Notes under the pieces: model-generated
The model's input: the letters and a program-made list of their open reading frames with translations, nothing else
Databases searched by the model: none
Told to the model about the DNA's origin: nothing
Program-made: the position numbers and the translations under genes
Part shown: piece after piece, positions 52,480-60,351 of the stretch
Position numbering within the stretch: position 1 is the first letter of the stretch
How the letters are laid out: the number at the start of each line of letters is the position of its first letter
DNA from: Nakamurella endophytica
GTDB lineage: Bacteria > Actinomycetota > Actinomycetes > Mycobacteriales > Nakamurellaceae
Length of the DNA stretch: 64,000 nucleotides
Direction: 5' to 3'
Assembly: GCF_014646215.1 (NCBI RefSeq)
Contig: NZ_BMNA01000015.1
Location: 18,210 to 82,209, forward strand

Positions 52480-53664
52480 TTACAGCCCCAACCTCGTGAC
52501 CGCGTTGCCGACCAGGGGTGCGTGCTCGCGGGCATAGGTCTCCAAGATCGCGGGATTGCGGTGCCCGGTCTGCCGCATGATCGCGTGCGCGTCGGCCCCC
52601 CGCCGGAACGCCTCGGTGACGAACCCGGACCGCAGCGAGTGCCCGCCGAGCCGAGCGATCTGGGCGGTGGGGTAGCCGGCGGCGGCGGCGCGGCGGACGA
52701 GGACCTCGTTGACCGCCTGACCCGACATCGCCCGCACTCCGACGGCCCCGGCCTTGTGCACGGTCGGGAACAGCGGCGCCGCCGGATTCAACGGTGCGGG
52801 TAGGTCGACGCGGCACACGTGTCCGTCGACGCCGGGATCCCCTGCTTGCTGGAACAGCGCGGCCATGACCGGCCGCCGCTGCTCGGCCGGGTCGAGTCCG
52901 GCTGCGGTGTCGAGGAGTTGCCGCCAGCGGGTGTACGCGCACGGCGGGCACGTCGCCGGGTCCCTGCCGTACGGGACCGCCTTCACGGTGCCCTTGGCTT
53001 CCTGGTCGGTCTTTGAGCGGCGGACGGTGATGTGCAGCCCGTCGACCCGGTGCACCGCCACGTCCCCCACCCCCAGCCCGACAAGCTCGGAGCGGCGGGC
53101 CGCGGTCGCGAAGCCCAGCAGGAGCAGGGCGGCGTCGCGGCGAGCGATCACCCCGGCCGGCCACTGATGGAACGCCGGCCGCAGCGTCTCCAGCAGGGTC
53201 TTGACGTCGTCGAGCAGCAGCGGCGCCCGCCGAGCCGGCGGCGTCGCACGAGCTCGGCGGATCCCCGCCAGCGCCCGCCGCACCACCTCCGCCCGGCCGG
53301 GCGCATCGAGGCCCGCCGCGGTGTGGAACTGATTGATGGAGGACACCCACCGCGCCAACGTCGCCGGGCTGTACCGCCACCGGGCGGCGAACCCCGACTC
53401 CCCCAGCCCCGGCGGCCGCTGCTGGCCGGCCGCCTCGGTCACGTACGCGGCCACCGTCAACGGATGCGCCGGCAGCCACGCCTGACCTTGCTCGTGGCAC
53501 CACCGCTCGAACCGTGCCCAGTCCGACCGGTACGCCGCCTTCGTCGCCGAAGCCGTCGACCGATCGACCGCCTCCCACACCCGCGCCGCCGCATCGCCCG
53601 ACAGCTGCGGAGGGGACTCGCGACCGCTCCCTTCGAGCTGCAGCCCCGTGGAGCTCGACGTCAT
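52480..53664 (-). CDS. tyrosine recombinase/integrase (module 2)
   Basis: A 394-aa protein from ATG 53664 (MTSSSTGLQLEGSG). It keeps the catalytic set: ATAARRSELVGL, RRSKTDQEAKG, GGHSLRSGFVTEAF and TGHRNPAILETYAREH. The core-binding part AAYRSDWARFERWCHEQGQA is almost identical to module 1, but the first 40 residues are unrelated. The stop and last codons match module 1 (NAVTRLGL). It is convergent with tniB, with the degenerate partner gene between. Candidate target sequences lie upstream at 53698-53758. Confidence 0.9.
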   Translation of the reverse strand: MTSSSTGLQLEGSGRESPPQLSGDAAARVWEAVDRSTASATKAAYRSDWARFERWCHEQGQAWLPAHPLTVAAYVTEAAGQQRPPGLGESGFAARWRYSPATLARWVSSINQFHTAAGLDAPGRAEVVRRALAGIRRARATPPARRAPLLLDDVKTLLETLRPAFHQWPAGVIARRDAALLLLGFATAARRSELVGLGVGDVAVHRVDGLHITVRRSKTDQEAKGTVKAVPYGRDPATCPPCAYTRWRQLLDTAAGLDPAEQRRPVMAALFQQAGDPGVDGHVCRVDLPAPLNPAAPLFPTVHKAGAVGVRAMSGQAVNEVLVRRAAAAGYPTAQIARLGGHSLRSGFVTEAFRRGADAHAIMRQTGHRNPAILETYAREHAPLVGNAVTRLGL

Positions 53665-53697
53665 CGGCGTCCCCTCCTCCCCCAGCTGCCGTGGTCA

Positions 53698-53758
53698 GCC
53701 GGCCAACTACCGCGCAAGATCGGCCATCCACCGGTCAAGACGACAGATCTTGACCGTA
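53698..53758. repeat. palindromic recombinase-site or transposon-end candidate
   Basis: GCCGGCCAAC (53698-53707) precedes a perfect inverted repeat GGTCAAGA (53733-53740) / TCTTGACC (53748-53755) with a 7-bp spacer, the geometry of a tyrosine-recombinase core site. Both blocks recur at 46473-46507. Read leftward from 53758 the sequence begins TGTACGGTCAAGATCT, which also resembles a TniA-type transposon end with its 5' TGT. Confidence 0.5.
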
Positions 53759-54032
53759 CAACCCTTGTTCGAGCCGGGTCAGTTGACACGCGGTGGGGAT
53801 GGACCGTGGTAATGGATCCTTATGACAGCTGGTTTGTCCGTCTACCGGCGCTGTTTGGGGAGCTGTGGCAGACCCCAGGGACCAGCTCGGCGGCTCGCGT
53901 CACGTGACGAAAGAGCGGCTGGTTGCCCGTCGGCTGACCACCTGCCGTACCAGCGCCACCCGCGCGCTGCCCAACCCAATTCACACGATCGGCAGACCGG
54001 GATTGCTGGTTCGTCCGGCCCGGATCACAAAC

Positions 54033-54221
54033 CAGCATGCCCAGCACGGCCAGCATGCCCAGCACGGCCAGTATGGCCAGCATGCCCAGCACGGCCAGTA
54101 TGGCCAGCATGCCCAGCACGGCCAGTATGGCCAGCACGGCCAGCATGCCCAGCATGCCCAGCACGGCCAGCACGGCCAGCATGCCCAGCACGGCCAGCAT
54201 GTCCAGCATGTCCAGCACGGC
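54033..54221. repeat. 21-copy tandem 9-bp repeat upstream of parA, candidate centromere
   Basis: Twenty-one uninterrupted 9-mers run from 54033 to 54221: cagcatgcc (7 copies), cagcacggc (9), cagtatggc (3) and cagcatgtc (2), with the 22nd unit degenerate. Three successive 27-bp super-repeats occur at 54051-54131. The array lies about 235 bp upstream of the parA start, followed by weaker 9-bp periodicity up to the gene. Type Ib partition loci usually carry iterated centromere sites upstream of parA. The other open frames across it are repeat artefacts. Confidence 0.7.
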
Positions 54222-54456
54222 CAGCTCGACCCGTAAAGAGACACGCCGTTGGCAGTACCTGCAAAGCTGGCCCAAACGGGACTACTGTCACAACCGCCAC
54301 GGCTGTCACAGCTGTGCATCCCAGCGTTGGAGCCAGCGGGGCTCCAGAGCGCTGGCCGAGCTATCCATGGCGGTCGGCGGCCTACGCGTGGAAGCGGTAA
54401 TGCCAGTAGTGCCGTCACCACCGGCATTGCTGTGTGTCGGTAGGTAGGAGACAACA

Positions 54457-55386
54457 GTGACAGTGATTGACCAGCGGCAACGGCAAGCGCTAGACCGCGT
54501 CTGCGCAGTGATTAACGGCAAGGGCGGCGTTGGCAAGACGACCATCGTCGCCAACGTGGGAGGACTACTGGCCAAGTCCGACTACCGGGTGCTGCTTATC
54601 GACCTGGATCCGCAGGGCAACCTTGCCGAGGACCTTGGCTTCACCGACCGGGACGACCTGAACGACGACGGGGAAGCCCTCTCCAAGGGCCTAATGTTCG
54701 GTCCACCTACCGAGCCCGTACGGCAGGTGCGGCCCAATCTCGACGTCCTGGTTGGTGGACACCACCTCGACTCCGCGGCTGCCGCCCTCATCGCCCGCGC
54801 CGGCAAAGACCACGACGGCGTCCGGCTGGCGTTGGCCAAGCTGCTGCTGCCTATTGCCGACCAATACGACCTGGTGCTGGTGGACTGCCCGCCAGGCAAC
54901 GAGCCCTTGCAGGCCGCGGCCGTCGCAGCGGCACGGTGGGCCATCGTGCCGGTCAAGACCGACCGCTCCAGCCGCAAGGGCCTCATCGAGGTAGCCCGTC
55001 GGCTGGACAGTGTCGTCGACGTCAACCCGAATCTGGACCTTCTTGGCGTGGTTTTGATGGGGGTCGGCACCTCGGCCCACAAAGTGCAGCAGACCACCCG
55101 CGACATGATCAGCGAGACGCTCGGCACCGATGAACGGGTCTTCCAGGCCACCATCCGACACTCCGAAGCTACCGCCCAGGCCACGCGCGAGCGCGGCCTA
55201 CTCGTCCACGAGCTCGACGAGGAAGTACGCAAGGGTCCCAAGTGGTGGGAGATCCGCCGCCGGGAACCCGGCACAGCAACCGCCGGCGGCCCGCGCAGTG
55301 CGACGTCGGTTGCTGACGACCTGTACGCCCTGGCGAACGAAGTCGTCTTCCGCATCACCAACGCCGAAGGGCAGACCGTGGCATGA
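54457..55386 (+). CDS. parA: ParA-family partition ATPase
   Basis: A 309-aa protein from GTG 54457, preceded by TAGGAGA. The deviant Walker A INGKGGVGKTTIVANVG lies near residues 19-35, Walker A' LLIDLDPQGNLAEDLG near 46-61 and Walker B YDLVLVDCPPGN near 136-147. There is no N-terminal HTH, typical of small (type Ib) ParA. It moves plasmid copies over the nucleoid together with the DNA-binding protein encoded next (4-bp overlap). The upstream repeat array would be the centromere. Confidence 0.9.
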   Translation: MTVIDQRQRQALDRVCAVINGKGGVGKTTIVANVGGLLAKSDYRVLLIDLDPQGNLAEDLGFTDRDDLNDDGEALSKGLMFGPPTEPVRQVRPNLDVLVGGHHLDSAAAALIARAGKDHDGVRLALAKLLLPIADQYDLVLVDCPPGNEPLQAAAVAAARWAIVPVKTDRSSRKGLIEVARRLDSVVDVNPNLDLLGVVLMGVGTSAHKVQQTTRDMISETLGTDERVFQATIRHSEATAQATRERGLLVHELDEEVRKGPKWWEIRRREPGTATAGGPRSATSVADDLYALANEVVFRITNAEGQTVA

Positions 55387-55898
55387 CCAGCACGCCGGAC
55401 ACCGCAGATCGCCGGGTCGCCGGCCTGAGCCGTCGCCGCGCGGACCCCGATCCCGCCCGCCTCATAGCAGCCAACCGACCCGCGCCGCTGGCGACGGCAG
55501 CGGACCAGCCGGTTCAGGACGACGCCGTCGTCGATGTGGACCCAACACCGGCGCCGGCCGCCGACCAGTTGCTCGAGCGCACTCCTGCACCCGTATACAG
55601 CTCACCGGGGAGACGACGGCCGCGGCCGACGGCGCAGCCCGTGCAGCCGCCAGCCAGTGAGACCGACCACGAAGTCGACGCTCCCCGCAAGGTGACTACC
55701 TATATGCGCCCATCAGTGCGCGACCGGGCAGCGGTCGCCTTCAAGGCCACTGCCTACTTCGAGCAGGACGACAGCTGGTCGCACATGGTGGAGAAAGCCG
55801 TGCTGGCCGAAGTCGAACGGCGTGAAGCGGCTCACAACGGGGGCCGCCCGTTCGCCGCCGACGGCGCGATGCTCAAGCGGGGCCGGCTTATCCGATGA
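55383..55898 (+). CDS. ParB-like centromere-binding protein
   Basis: A 171-aa protein overlapping parA at ATGA. The first 100 residues are Pro/Ala-rich and flexible. The C-terminal RKVTTYMRPSVRDRAAVAFKATAYFEQDDSWSHMVEKAVLAEVE has a beta strand followed by two helices, the ribbon-helix-helix plan seen in small centromere-binding proteins. A disordered arginine-bearing N-terminus that could stimulate ParA fits this role. It should bind the 9-bp array. No classical ParB (CTPase) motif is present. Confidence 0.72.
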   Translation: MTSTPDTADRRVAGLSRRRADPDPARLIAANRPAPLATAADQPVQDDAVVDVDPTPAPAADQLLERTPAPVYSSPGRRRPRPTAQPVQPPASETDHEVDAPRKVTTYMRPSVRDRAAVAFKATAYFEQDDSWSHMVEKAVLAEVERREAAHNGGRPFAADGAMLKRGRLIR

Positions 55899-55931
55899 TT
55901 CCCATGCAGGCAAGGACCTGCACATAACGAC

Positions 55932-55968
55932 AACGGCCGGGGGAGTTCCCCTAGAGCCGGCGTCCGTT
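55932..55968 (+). terminator. imperfect hairpin after the partition operon
   Basis: AACGG (55932-55936) pairs with CCGTT (55964-55968), and inner GCCGG/CCGGC and GGGG/CCCC segments extend the stem. It lies 34 bp after the ParB-like stop in a 325-bp gap otherwise without a gene. Confidence 0.4.
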
Positions 55969-56223
55969 CACTCGTTGGCGCCGGCCCGGTAGCCACCTCT
56001 CGGCGAGTGGCCGCTCGCAGCGGCCAACGGCGAAGCCCTGGAGGCACCTACTGGACCAGCAACACCGAGAACACGAGCACCGGAGCAACAATCCCGGCGC
56101 CGCCGAGGGTCCGCTGCAGGCCCTGTAAGCGCAATCTGGGGCCGGCACGGGGCAGCGGGCATGGACGGTGGCGGTAGAACCGCCCTGCGTGTCGCGACGG
56201 TAGAACCGCCGGGGGAGGGCACT

Positions 56224-56946
56224 ATGGCCGCCGTGACGACCTGCGTTCGCGCCCGTGGTCGCAGCATCAGCCTGGACACCGAGCGGCAGCTGTGGGCAGC
56301 GTCGGCTGGCTTCTGTGAGCGCCCCGAGTGCATGCAGTACTTGTTCCACGCCGGCGACAACGGCAAGGTCGTGACGTTGGGCCAGCTCGCCCACGTCGTC
56401 GCGGCTTCGCCGGGGGGACCTCGAGCCGACCCGGCAGCCGACGAGCAACTGCTGGCCGCGTTCGACAACTTGATCGTGCTATGCCCGACTTGTCACTACG
56501 TCGTCGACCACGCGGAGGAGGAGTATCCAGTGGAGGTCCTCAGTCGGTGGAAACGCACCCGGCGGGAGCGCGTGCGCTCGGCGTTGCACGTACGAAAGTG
56601 CAACAGCCGTGCAGAGCTGCGCGACGAGCTGACCCGACTGCTGCAGTTCAACAACGCGATCTTCCGGGCGTATGGGCCGCACTCGGCGACATCCGACGAC
56701 CCGCTCACCGACGCAGCAGAGGTCTGGCGGCGAGAGGCCGTGGAGAAGATGGTCCCTACGAATCGGCACATCGTCGAGCTGCTCGAGCTTAACCGCGACC
56801 TGCTCACTCCTGCCGAGCAGGAGGTCGCCGCCGACTATAGGGTTCACTCGGACGCTTTTGAGGCCCGGCATGTATTCGGAGTTCTGAGCGCAAGCGCTCC
56901 GCGGTTCCCCGACGCGATGAACCATCTGCTCGAGGAGGATGCGTGA
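56224..56946 (+). CDS. HNH-type endonuclease, first gene of a four-gene unit
   Basis: A 240-aa protein from ATG 56224, seven bases after GGGGGAGGG. The N-terminal half holds an HNH fold with zinc ligands: GFCERPECMQYLF (C-x4-C), LGQLAHVVAASPGGPRAD (His), FDNLIVLCPTCHYVVDH (N, C-x2-C-H). The helical C-terminal half (LLELNRDLLTPAEQEVA) may contact a partner. DNA cleavage is expected. The next gene starts inside its stop (GTGA), so the four genes 56224-57857 act as one operon. Confidence 0.75.
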   Translation: MAAVTTCVRARGRSISLDTERQLWAASAGFCERPECMQYLFHAGDNGKVVTLGQLAHVVAASPGGPRADPAADEQLLAAFDNLIVLCPTCHYVVDHAEEEYPVEVLSRWKRTRRERVRSALHVRKCNSRAELRDELTRLLQFNNAIFRAYGPHSATSDDPLTDAAEVWRREAVEKMVPTNRHIVELLELNRDLLTPAEQEVAADYRVHSDAFEARHVFGVLSASAPRFPDAMNHLLEEDA

Positions 56947-57326
56947 GCGTTCAACGGCCGCACGGCGACCGAACCCGCCCGCAGTTCGTGCGGTATCTAA
57001 GGAGCAAGACGGACCTGATAACGCTGTGCGAGCTGCGGCCGAATGTCTATGAGGTGCAGATGCGCGGCGGGACCCACATCGCCACGCTCGTCGACTACTA
57101 CCTACTGAGCGAATCGGACGTCCTGGAAATCTGCGAGGCAGACCCCGACGCCGACGCAATCGTTAACACAGGGCCGTGGAATACCTACACGCCCGAGGCC
57201 CGCGCGTTGGCCATCAGCCGCAACGTTGGTCTATACAACTGGAGGGAGTTCATGCGTGCAGTCCACTACGCTGGCGACGTCTTCTTGGCAGGCGGGCCTC
57301 GCGCGGGCACTGGCTGGGGCCGGTGA
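56943..57326 (+). CDS. unknown protein linked to HNH and nucleotidyltransferase genes
   Basis: A 127-aa protein starting at GTG 56943 within the HNH stop. LRPNVYEVQMRGGTHIATLVDYYLLSESDVLEICEADPD is followed by IVNTGPWNTYTPEARALAISRNVGLYNWREFMRAV. The second segment, with a strand, an N-x-Y-T-x-E-A helix and a terminal F-M-x-A, recalls the C-terminal part of restriction-like or sensor domains beside nucleotidyltransferases. No motif for catalysis is certain. It overlaps the next gene by 71 bp if that starts at 57256. Confidence 0.55.
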   Translation: MSVQRPHGDRTRPQFVRYLRSKTDLITLCELRPNVYEVQMRGGTHIATLVDYYLLSESDVLEICEADPDADAIVNTGPWNTYTPEARALAISRNVGLYNWREFMRAVHYAGDVFLAGGPRAGTGWGR

Positions 57327-57597
57327 TAGCCCGGGGGTCACAGTCGTACCGTTTGGTTCCGTGACGACTGGGTCTCCGCACCCGTCGGACGTTGACCTGG
57401 CCCTCGTTTACGAGCCTGGTCATCGCGAGGCGGCCCTCAATGTGCGTGAGCGGCTACGCGCCGCGGTACACAGGCACGTCGGGCTCCCCTGTGACTTCGT
57501 GGTGGTGTCGCGGGTCGAGGCGGAGGCAGAGCGGCGGCAGCCACAGCTGCGCGACGATGTCTTCGCGAACCTCGACGACACGTTGGCGCACCGATGA
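57256..57597 (+). CDS. MNT-type minimal nucleotidyltransferase
   Basis: A 113-aa protein; GTG 57256 is the most plausible start and overlaps the preceding gene in another frame. VTVVPFGSVTTGSPHPSDVDLALVYEP carries the pol-beta GS-x(9-11)-D-x-D motif (FGS, SDVDLALV), followed by DFVVVSRVEAEAERR. Family members transfer AMP or nucleotides to proteins or RNA, for example in MntA/HepT toxin neutralisation. No HEPN partner is adjacent. The gene ends at ATGA, overlapping the RHH gene. Confidence 0.7.
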   Translation: MQSTTLATSSWQAGLARALAGAGDSPGVTVVPFGSVTTGSPHPSDVDLALVYEPGHREAALNVRERLRAAVHRHVGLPCDFVVVSRVEAEAERRQPQLRDDVFANLDDTLAHR

Positions 57598-57857
57598 GGG
57601 AAAGAGTCGTGCCACCGCTAGGACGATCGCGCTCGGAGGCGCGGCAGCGTCAACTGGTGATGGGCCTGCGAGTCACCAAGTCGGAGGCGGACGAGATCCG
57701 CCGGCGCGCTCAGGAGAGCGGGCTGACGGTTAGCGCTTTGTTGCGCCGCACAGTGCTGGAAAACGTCAAGGACGGCGACGGTAGCACCTGCCACGACCCT
57801 GTCATCGATCTCGCTCCTAGTCGCCCCAGTAGCCGCGCAAAAGCGGGGGAGACTTAG
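57594..57857 (+). CDS. RHH-type MobC-like DNA-binding protein
   Basis: An 87-aa protein. RQLVMGLRVTKSEADEIRRRAQESGLTVSALLRRTVLENV is a textbook ribbon-helix-helix: a strand with MGLRVT, then two helices ending SALLRR. Proteins of this type include MobC relaxosome accessories and antitoxin repressors. As last gene of the unit it could autoregulate the operon or neutralise one of its products. The C-terminus is disordered. Confidence 0.65.
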   Translation: MRERVVPPLGRSRSEARQRQLVMGLRVTKSEADEIRRRAQESGLTVSALLRRTVLENVKDGDGSTCHDPVIDLAPSRPSSRAKAGET

Positions 57858-58113
57858 TCGATCAGTTAGTGGTTACCAAACCCGAAACAGGGCATGCAAG
57901 CCAATCAATCAGTCAATCTTATCCGCACGTAGGCTGCGTTTGAGCGGCTTCCCCTTTCCGTACCGCCCAACTGGCGCCACTTCGTGACTGACCAACGTCG
58001 TGTTGGCATTGCGAGGACGGTCTGACGCTGCCAACGCCCAACCGCTTGATGACGATGCGGGGCGATACCGCTGCTGGCGGAAGTTGCCGCTAGTCCTTGG
58101 TACGCTCCGCGGC

Positions 58114-59733
58114 GTGACATTCGATCTGGTGCTTCCGGGCGGCGAGCGGTTGACCGGCGATAAGGCCGTAGTTGTACTTGGCCCGAACGGTAGCGGTAAG
58201 ACGAGGCAGAGCCGATCCATCAGTAGTCCGGATGGAGCCGCGATCGAGGTCATTAACGCTCTCAGGAACACTCGTGTAACACCTGAGGTGCCAGTGATGG
58301 CGATGCAAACGGCGCTGCAGCAATTTGAGCAGGGTAAGGCGACCGCTCGCCACAACCATTGGGATCTCTCAGGCGAATTTGACGCCATGTTGGCTCGAAT
58401 GCTGGGCGAGCATTCTAGCGTCGCTATTGATTTCGTGCGACGATTCAGGGATAGCCCGGCCACGGCTGGTAGTCCCGGCGAGACGACACTGGGCAAGGTT
58501 GAGCAGCTTTGGAAAGAGGTGTTCCCGGGCCGCTCGTTGTTCTGGAGCGATTGGCGTCCGATGGTGCGCAACGTATCAACTGGCGCAGAAATGACGTATA
58601 GCGGTAATCAAATGAGCGATGGCGAGAAGGCTGCGCTGTTCTTGATGGCTCGGGTGTTCTCGGCCGCACCGGGCGCCATCATCGTGGACGAGCCCGAAAC
58701 GCACCTGCACTCATTGCTCGCTGTGCGTCTATGGAATGCAATTGAGGCGGCACGACCCGATATTCGATTCGTCTATGTGACGCACGACTTGACGTTCGCT
58801 CTATCGAGACAGCAGGCGACTTATGTACTCGCTAGTCCAACCGCGGGCCTTCGAGTAATTGGCGTTGACACCGAGCTGCCCGGTGATGTCTCGGAGGCCC
58901 TGCTTGGCTCGGCCTCCTTGTCGTTTTACGCCTCGCGAGTAGTGTTCTGTGAGGGTGACGCAAGCAGCCATGACGAGCCATTCTATAATGCGTGGTTCAA
59001 TGGCCCCGACACCGTTGTTCGTCCGGTTGCTGGCTATGAACGGGTTCTGCGATGCGTCGAAGCGCTGCGAAGTTCGGGTGTGGCATCCGCCCTTGAAGCG
59101 GTCGGCGTGATCGACGGCGACTACCACGCCCAAGCATTCCGAGACGCACTTCCAGCTGGAGTGTACATGCTCAAAGTGCATGAGATTGAAAGTTTGTTCT
59201 CTCTGCCCGAAATTGTTGATGCAGTGCGTGGGCACTTAGAGATGGATCCGCTCGACCGGATCAGCTACAAGCAGAAGTTGCAGTCGTCGGTTAACGACGA
59301 TCAACGAAGGAAGATTACGATCGAACGATGGAAGCAGCGTCTTGAGCCATCGCTAGAAGGCCTGGTGTCGAGCGTGACTCAGAAGCAGGGCAACATTGAC
59401 GAAATCGTCCAGCAGTTTCCCGACATCTTCGATCACACAAAGTGGCAGTTTTCGCCCGAGTCGATCTTGCTCGAGGAGCAGAAGCGGGTCGACGACGCCT
59501 TGCTTGCCAAGGCCGATATCAACGATGTGCTCGCTGTGGTCCCGGGCAAGCAGATGCTACCCCTCGCAGCGCAGGCATGCGGAATAAACGCCGATAAGTA
59601 CGTCAATCTAATCATCAATACTCTTGGCCGCACCGGTACTCCGACGGCCCTCGCCGTTGAGCTCGAGAATGCACTGAAGGCTCAGCTTCCTACCCGCCGG
59701 TCCGTCATAGCGGGTGTCCTTCCGCCCTCTTAG
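58114..59733 (+). CDS. AAA_15 ATPase fused to DUF4435/TOPRIM-like domain, PARIS-like
   Basis: A 539-aa protein from GTG 58114 (VTFDLVLPGG); the 58000 start lacks family sequence. ABC-type ATPase half: Walker A GPNGSGKT (23-30), signature QMSDGEKAALFL near 166, Walker B IIVDEPETHLH near 188-198, His switch in VTHDLTFAL near 217. C-terminal half: VVFCEGDASSHDEPFY near 271, VGVIDGDYHAQ near 330 and VHEIESLFSLPE near 355, the DUF4435 plan with acidic TOPRIM-type residues. AAA_15 plus DUF4435 is the make-up of the PARIS anti-phage system (AriA, AriB), which exists split and fused. Low GC and a single-gene layout suggest transfer. Confidence 0.78.
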   Translation: MTFDLVLPGGERLTGDKAVVVLGPNGSGKTRQSRSISSPDGAAIEVINALRNTRVTPEVPVMAMQTALQQFEQGKATARHNHWDLSGEFDAMLARMLGEHSSVAIDFVRRFRDSPATAGSPGETTLGKVEQLWKEVFPGRSLFWSDWRPMVRNVSTGAEMTYSGNQMSDGEKAALFLMARVFSAAPGAIIVDEPETHLHSLLAVRLWNAIEAARPDIRFVYVTHDLTFALSRQQATYVLASPTAGLRVIGVDTELPGDVSEALLGSASLSFYASRVVFCEGDASSHDEPFYNAWFNGPDTVVRPVAGYERVLRCVEALRSSGVASALEAVGVIDGDYHAQAFRDALPAGVYMLKVHEIESLFSLPEIVDAVRGHLEMDPLDRISYKQKLQSSVNDDQRRKITIERWKQRLEPSLEGLVSSVTQKQGNIDEIVQQFPDIFDHTKWQFSPESILLEEQKRVDDALLAKADINDVLAVVPGKQMLPLAAQACGINADKYVNLIINTLGRTGTPTALAVELENALKAQLPTRRSVIAGVLPPS

Positions 59734-60351
59734 TCGGCGCACCTTTCCGACCTGTGATACTCCTCAACTGCGACGCTTGCGGTTACGGCTGCAAACGACC
59801 TCAATAGCAGCGGAAGACCGCGCCGTGCGTGAAGGAGGCAGAAGACCGCGTAAGATAAAATGTTCCCCCTAGACTGACATAATATGGCTTGTCGGTGAGG
59901 TGTCAACGACTTTCGAAGTACAGCGTTCGGCCAGTAGTGCGAGCGAATAGGTCTAGGACTGCCGCCAAGAGTCAGGTGCGCCCGCATTCAACGCACGACA
60001 TGACGGACTGCTTCGTTCACTTTTGCAGAGGTGGTTCGTCGCACGCTTCGTGCCCACCAAACATGGCATCGAAGACGACTGAGAGCCGATGGCGACGCGC
60101 CATGGCTGACCAGTCAGGTAGTGGGACATGCCGAGGAACGACGATACCCATGCCCACATGAGCATCTTAGGCCGCTCGCTTGGCGTGCGAGTCGGCTCGC
60201 CAGGGCGGAACCGTACATTCGGTCACGAACGGGGGCCCACGAGCGAGAAACCTCCTTGAGAGGAATCGCCATAAACCGTCACGGTGACAAAAAGGCTCCG
60301 GCCGACTGCTGTGATGTCGGCAAATCTCTAGATCTAGACTGTTACGGAAGA
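59734..60351. other. 618-bp convergent gap, nothing recognised
   Basis: Between the rightward AAA_15-DUF4435 gene and the leftward membrane-protein gene. An AT-rich patch lies around 59850-59890. Short frames on both strands (for example 60031-60369) have no recognisable content. A termination region is expected, but no strong stem was seen. Confidence 0.35.

Noticed and set aside
54033..54221. Possible CRISPR array
   Set aside because: The units are 9 bp with no spacers and no cas genes are nearby.
53822..54400. Repeat-rich proteins encoded across the 9-bp array
   Set aside because: All frames give Cys/Pro, Ala/Gly or Met/Leu repeats in keeping with a 9-bp DNA period, and none has a ribosome-binding site.
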